NCBI RefSeq assembly: GCF_943913695.1 | Contig: NZ_CALTZE010000106.1 | Location: 1-13,590 of the forward strand | Source: an uncultured Marmoricola sp. | GTDB taxonomy: Bacteria; Actinomycetota; Actinomycetes; Propionibacteriales; Nocardioidaceae | Direction of reading: 5' to 3' | Length of the DNA: 13,590 nucleotides | Shown here: positions 10,423 through 13,590 of the stretch, piece by piece | Position numbering within the stretch: position 1 is the stretch's first letter | Layout of the letters: each line of letters opens with the position of its first letter | Position numbers and translations under genes: made by a program | Notes under the pieces: generated by a model | Databases searched by the model: none | Seen by the model: only the letters and a program-made list of their open reading frames with translations | What the model was told of the DNA's origin: nothing

Positions 10423-11603
10423 GCGTGCCGGGGAGTGTGAGATGTCTCCGTCGTGTCGACACCGTGACCGGCGTGCGGCCCGGTGTGCGGCTCGGGTTGT
10501 GGCTCGGGCTCGCGGTGCAGGATCAGCACCGCGCGGTCGTCGTCGCCGCGGCGTACGTCGGCCAGCAGCCGGGCCGCCGCGCCGTCCATGCCCGGCGCGA
10601 TCGCGGCGTCGGCGCGCTCGCAGACCCAGGCCAGGCTGACGTCGAGGTCGGGGGAGCGGAAGTCGAGCACGCCGTCGGTGTAGAACATCAGGGCCTCGCC
10701 GGGAGCCAGGGTGCCGGCCACCCCGTGCATCGGGGGGTCCTCCACGATGCCCAGGGCGGTGCCCTTGGCGCCCTCGGGCCGCCAGCGGCCGTCGGCGGCG
10801 TGCAGGCGCAGCGCCGGCGGGTGGCCCGCGCTGAGCAGCTCGTAGTCGCCGGTGCCCAGGTCTATCGATACGTGCGCGGCGGTCGCGAAGCTGGCGTCCT
10901 GGTGCAGCCGCAGCAGGAAGTCGTTGGCGCTGCCGAGCAGGCGGCGCGGCGGCATCGACCCGATCAGCCCGCCCAGCGCGCCGCCGAACTGCAGGGCCTG
11001 CGAGGCGGCACCCACGCCCTTGCCGCAGACGTCGACCAGGATGATCTCCAGGCGACGGGTGTCGGGGTCGAGCCGGGTGACCAGGAAGTCACCGCCGTAG
11101 CCGATGCCGCTCGCGGCCAGCATCGAGGACTGCGAGGTCCAGCCCGGCGGCAGCTCCGGCACCCGGCCGTGGGCCTGCAGCCGGCGGCGCAGGTCGGTCA
11201 GCATCGCCTCGCTCACGGGCCCGGGGAGACCGCTCTGCTGGCGGCTGGAGGTGAAGAGGATCAGCAGGATCGCGAAGCCCATGCTCACCAGCGCACTGAT
11301 GCGGGCAGCGCTCATCGGTGGGCTGTTGAGCATCGCGATCACCGCGAGCACCGGGGTGACCGAGCACAGCACGAGCAGCGGCACGAAGCGGAGCAGGATC
11401 ATCCCGAGCAGCAGCCAGACGAAGAACGCCGTGAAGGGCATCAGGTCGTAGTTGGCGTAGGAGACCGCGAAGCTCGCGAGCACGCCGAGCATCAGCACCA
11501 CGAGGGTGATCGCCTGGCTCTCGCGGCTGCCGGTGCGCCAGGTCGCCACCGGGTCGGTGAGGTAGCGGCGCACCCGTGTACCGAGCGCCGTCGTGCGTGC
11601 CAT
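10419..11603 (-). CDS. Membrane-anchored PP2C-type phosphatase (SpoIIE/RsbU domain)
   Basis: Probable serine/threonine phosphatase of 394 aa. About four hydrophobic helices fill residues 31-118. The C-terminal SpoIIE-type domain runs from about 155 to 363. Metal-binding aspartates are in place: GGDF (Asp172), VDVCGKGVGAASQA (Asp191), YTDGVLDF (Asp310) and DDRAVLILHR (Asp355/356). SAGHPPALRL (258-267) is also typical. Such proteins usually dephosphorylate anti-sigma-factor antagonists in partner-switching pathways, but no sigma factor, antagonist or kinase gene is next to it. There is no PAS, GAF or response-regulator domain, so the membrane part may be the sensor. The tail after 364 is a Pro/Glu/His-rich, probably disordered segment. 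ATG 11601-11603 is preceded by a G-rich stretch with a weak ribosome site. Its TGA overlaps the sdhC GTG. Confidence 0.88.
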   Translation of the reverse strand: MARTTALGTRVRRYLTDPVATWRTGSRESQAITLVVLMLGVLASFAVSYANYDLMPFTAFFVWLLLGMILLRFVPLLVLCSVTPVLAVIAMLNSPPMSAARISALVSMGFAILLILFTSSRQQSGLPGPVSEAMLTDLRRRLQAHGRVPELPPGWTSQSSMLAASGIGYGGDFLVTRLDPDTRRLEIILVDVCGKGVGAASQALQFGGALGGLIGSMPPRRLLGSANDFLLRLHQDASFATAAHVSIDLGTGDYELLSAGHPPALRLHAADGRWRPEGAKGTALGIVEDPPMHGVAGTLAPGEALMFYTDGVLDFRSPDLDVSLAWVCERADAAIAPGMDGAAARLLADVRRGDDDRAVLILHREPEPQPEPHTGPHAGHGVDTTETSHTPRHA

Positions 11604-11667
11604 CGGCCCCTACCCCCGTCGTCCCCCGACGTCTCCCTCGGACACCGTCGTCGAAGGGGACGCGCGC

Positions 11668-11673
11668 AGAATA
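11668..11673 (-). promoter_or_regulatory. Possible -10 box of the phosphatase gene
   Basis: On the minus strand TATTCT lies 17 nt after TGCCTG, a poor -35 match, and about 64 nt before the phosphatase ATG. The 115-bp gap after the glycosyltransferase gene leaves room for a promoter. Support is the single A/T-rich box in very GC-rich DNA. Confidence 0.3.
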
Positions 11674-11700
11674 CGGTCTGGGGCGACGTGCAGGCACCCA

Positions 11701-11731
11701 CCGAGCCGGTGTGTGGACCTAGGTGGCTCGG
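11701..11731 (-). terminator. Weak hairpin at the end of the glycosyltransferase gene
   Basis: CCGAGCC (11701-11707) pairs with GGCTCGG (11725-11731), a 7-bp stem with a 17-nt loop that contains the glycosyltransferase stop codon (complement of 11719-11721). It could reduce read-through toward the phosphatase gene, but the long loop makes it a weak call. Confidence 0.25.
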
Positions 11732-12663
11732 CTGCTGAGCGCCGGGCGCAGCGCGGCGGCGTAGTGCACGTCGAGCAGCTCGCCCACCGCGACCTCCCAG
11801 TCGCGCCCGGAGACCGAGTCGCGGGCGGCGGAGGCCAGCGACCAGCGCAGGTCGGGGCTCGCCGCGACCCGCGCGACGGCCCGCGACAGGGCTCCGGCGC
11901 CCCGGTCGGTGTCGACCAGCAGGCCGTTGTGCTCGTGCTCGACGACCTGGGCGGCGGTGCCGTGCTCGAAGGCGACGACGGGTACGCCGCTGGCCAGCGC
12001 CTCGAGCACCACCGGCGAGCAGGTCTCCCGCCGCCGGGGCTGCACCACCACGTCGACACTGGCCAGGCAGCGAGCGCGCTCGACGCCGCTCACCTGCGCG
12101 ATCACCTTGGCGCCGTGCCCGCGCAGCGTGGCGGTGCCCGGGCCCTCCCCGAGCGCGAGCAGGCGTACGCCGGGCAGCCGCGCCACGGCGCTGAGCCGCG
12201 AGACGACCTTGCGCTTGTCGAGCGGGCCGGCGTAGCCGACGACCACGCGGCCGCCGTCGGGAGCGTGCGCCCGCGCCCAGCGGTCGTGCAGGACCTGGTC
12301 GCGCAGTCCGGGGTGGTGGTGCTGCAGGTCGACGCCCGGGGCCCAGTCGCGGTGGTGGGTCACGACGGTCGGGCAGCCGGACTGCTCAGCCGCCTCGGCG
12401 ACCTTGAGCCCGAGCCGGTGCGGGTCGAGCAGGTGGCACACGTCGGGGCGCGAGAGCCGCATCGCCTCGCGGACGGCGGAGACGGGGGTCATCCGGCTGG
12501 CCCAGAAGACGCGCGCGCCGTGGAAGGTCGAGGGGCCGCGGCCGTGGGCGAAGAGCGCCACGTCGTGCCCGCCCGCGACCAGCCGCAGGGCGACCTCGCG
12601 GGCGACGCGGGCGGTGGGCACGTCCTCGGGTGTGAAGTGCTCGGTGACGAGAGCGATCCGCAT
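11719..12663 (-). CDS. Glycosyltransferase family 4 protein, unusually short (MgtA/PimB-like)
   Basis: A 314-aa retaining GT-B glycosyltransferase, probably using a nucleotide sugar to modify a lipid or envelope glycan. The N-terminus MRIALVTEHFTP is typical. The C-terminal domain has VVVGYAGPLDKRK (140-152), the donor-binding E-x7-E (Glu213 to Glu221, ETCSPVVLE) and LASGVPVVAFEHG (223-235). The closest look-alikes I recall are GDP-mannose-dependent mannosyltransferases of about 370-400 aa. Here VVTHHRD (100-106) runs almost straight into APGVDLQHHHPGLRD (108-122), so the usual 45-60 residues between the acceptor-side histidine strand and the GVD linker are missing. I chose ATG 12661-12663 from the family N-terminus; GTG 12691-12693 in the same frame would add 10 residues. 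Neither has a well-spaced ribosome site. Confidence 0.82.
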   Translation of the reverse strand: MRIALVTEHFTPEDVPTARVAREVALRLVAGGHDVALFAHGRGPSTFHGARVFWASRMTPVSAVREAMRLSRPDVCHLLDPHRLGLKVAEAAEQSGCPTVVTHHRDWAPGVDLQHHHPGLRDQVLHDRWARAHAPDGGRVVVGYAGPLDKRKVVSRLSAVARLPGVRLLALGEGPGTATLRGHGAKVIAQVSGVERARCLASVDVVVQPRRRETCSPVVLEALASGVPVVAFEHGTAAQVVEHEHNGLLVDTDRGAGALSRAVARVAASPDLRWSLASAARDSVSGRDWEVAVGELLDVHYAAALRPALSSRAT

Positions 12664-12724
12664 GTCCTCACGGTCGGCGGGCCGGGTGGCCACGAGGTGA
12701 CGTGGGCGGGAGTGTCGGGTGAAC

Positions 12725-13297
12725 TCAGAGGTCCGCGGGGAGCACCCCGTGCAGGCAGACGTCGTGGCGACGCGGTACGCCGGACTCCCCGCGCAGCGGC
12801 AGGAAGCCGCGCCGCGTCCCCTCCCGCTCCATCCCGGCGGCCAGGGCCGTGCGGCACGAGGCGGGGTTGTCGACGCTGTGGTCGAGCTGCACCCGCGCCA
12901 GACGCGGTCCTGCGTCGTCGAGCAGCAGCCAGCGCACGGCCACGCGCAGCGCCCTCCCCGCGATCCCCCTGCCGCGGGCGTCGGGGTGCACGGCGTACCC
13001 GACGTCCGCCACGCGGAGCACCGCCGGCACGTCGAAGCGCCAGCCGACGGTGCCGAGGAGTCGGCTCTCGTCGAGCTCCTCGGTGATCACCAAGTCGCCC
13101 GGCTCACGCAGCGCGTACGCCGCCCGCGAGCTCTCGACCCGCTGGTCGAGGTCGTCCTCGGTGTGGGGCAGCGGCACCCCGACGGGGATGCCGTAGGCGA
13201 GCTGCGCCGGGTCGAGGGCCAGCTCCAGCAGCCGCGCGCGATCGGCGGGGACGGGTGGGCGCAGCAGCAGTCCCTCCCCGCGCACCCCGTCGCCCAT
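12725..13297 (-). CDS. GNAT family N-acetyltransferase
   Basis: A 190-aa single-domain acetyltransferase of the RimJ/RimL-like group. The acetyl-CoA loop is ARGRGIAGRA (107-116), preceded by the strand VADVGYAVHPD (96-106). NPASCRTALAAGM (144-156) matches the helix that usually follows in this group. The opening RGEGLLLRPPVPADRARLLEL is standard for the family. ATG 13295-13297 has no ribosome site, but TAGCCT ends 6 nt before it, so it is probably leaderless. It diverges from mutA and lies 61 nt (or 31 nt, with the longer start) before the glycosyltransferase gene, so the two may be co-transcribed. The substrate is unknown. Confidence 0.87.
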   Translation of the reverse strand: MGDGVRGEGLLLRPPVPADRARLLELALDPAQLAYGIPVGVPLPHTEDDLDQRVESSRAAYALREPGDLVITEELDESRLLGTVGWRFDVPAVLRVADVGYAVHPDARGRGIAGRALRVAVRWLLLDDAGPRLARVQLDHSVDNPASCRTALAAGMEREGTRRGFLPLRGESGVPRRHDVCLHGVLPADL

Positions 13298-13303
13298 CCC
13301 CGC

Positions 13304-13309
13304 AGGCTA
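13304..13309 (-). promoter_or_regulatory. TAGCCT -10 box for a leaderless GNAT mRNA
   Basis: On the minus strand TAGCCT is followed by 6 nt and then the ATG at 13297. No ribosome site is seen. It shares the 82-bp divergent gap with the mutA promoter. Confidence 0.5.
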
Positions 13310-13367
13310 GGGCGCCACGGCGGTGACGGGTATTTCACACTCCCTGGCCGATGTCGCAGCGCGTCCC

Positions 13368-13373
13368 TAGGGT
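13368..13373 (+). promoter_or_regulatory. TAGGGT -10 box for a leaderless mutA mRNA
   Basis: TAGGGT is followed by 6 nt and then ATG 13380. No ribosome site precedes the ATG, which fits a leaderless transcript. A -35 box is not convincing. Confidence 0.5.
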
Positions 13374-13379
13374 TCGCAC

Positions 13380-13590
13380 ATGAGCAGTGACGCCCGTCTC
13401 ATGCTGGCGGACGGCCTCGACCACACCCGCGAGGAATGGGAGGCCGCGGCCGCCGCGGTGCTGCGCAAGGCGCGGCGCCTCGGAGACGACGACCCCGATG
13501 CCGATGTGTGGGAGCGGCTCACCCGCCGCACCCTCGACGACCTGCCCGTGCCACCGCTGGGCACGCGCGAGCTCGTCGCCGACCTGCCCG
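13380..13590 (+). CDS. mutA: Methylmalonyl-CoA mutase small (beta) subunit, N-terminal part
   Basis: Only the first 70 codons are in the window; the frame is open at the edge. The stretch EEWEAAAAAVLRKARRLGDD (residues 18-37), then VWERLTRRTLDDLPVPPLGT (45-64), matches the N-terminus of the MutA-type subunit, where VLRK and LT.TTLDG..V.PLGT are conserved. With MutB and cobalamin it interconverts methylmalonyl-CoA and succinyl-CoA, feeding propionate and odd-chain carbon into the TCA cycle. The ATG has a -10 box at leaderless spacing. A large subunit gene (mutB) would be expected downstream, outside the window. The short length seen keeps the call below certainty. Confidence 0.82.
   Translation, partial: MSSDARLMLADGLDHTREEWEAAAAAVLRKARRLGDDDPDADVWERLTRRTLDDLPVPPLGTRELVADLP

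Overview
The window is very GC-rich DNA with the strong third-position G/C bias of an actinobacterium. The gene set fits a Nocardioides-like member of the Propionibacteriales: a monomeric NADP isocitrate dehydrogenase, a three-subunit di-heme succinate dehydrogenase in the order C-A-B, methylmalonyl-CoA mutase, many GTG starts, and several genes with a TANNNT box exactly 6 nt before the start codon (leaderless mRNAs). The genus is an inference; no rRNA or other marker is present.

Layout. 1-100: upstream region of icd, with an 18-bp inverted repeat that is a good candidate operator. 101-2317 (+): icd. 2318-2489: intergenic, holding a 94-bp nested palindrome. 2490-3755 (+): MFS drug-efflux-type transporter, converging with 3768-4901 (-), a double-domain GNAT acetyltransferase that lies 31 nt behind trpS (4933-5994, -). 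6074-6586 (+): a 2H phosphoesterase (2'-5' RNA ligase family), diverging from trpS. 6587-6874 (288 bp, no gene): eight 21-bp tandem repeats, a degenerate interspersed-type repeat and a hairpin. 10422-6875 (-): sdhC, sdhA, sdhB. 10419-11603 (-): membrane-anchored SpoIIE/RsbU-type PP2C phosphatase whose stop overlaps the sdhC start. 11719-12663 (-): short group-4 glycosyltransferase that seems to lack an internal segment. 12725-13297 (-): GNAT acetyltransferase. 13380-13590 (+): start of the methylmalonyl-CoA mutase small subunit, cut by the window end. No gap exceeds 300 bp.

How the genes work together. Three loci feed or run the oxidative TCA cycle: isocitrate dehydrogenase makes 2-oxoglutarate and NADPH, methylmalonyl-CoA mutase delivers succinyl-CoA from propionate or odd-chain substrates, and the Sdh complex oxidises succinate into the quinone pool. 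The trpS-GNAT pair is probably one transcription unit. Its TrpRS is of a divergent type that in Streptomyces is the auxiliary, indolmycin-resistant enzyme, so a protective role is possible.

I see no clearly new multi-gene system. The best leads are the palindromic operator before icd, the 94-bp nested palindrome, the 21-bp repeat block, the TrpRS signature with its acetyltransferase neighbour, and the internally shortened glycosyltransferase.
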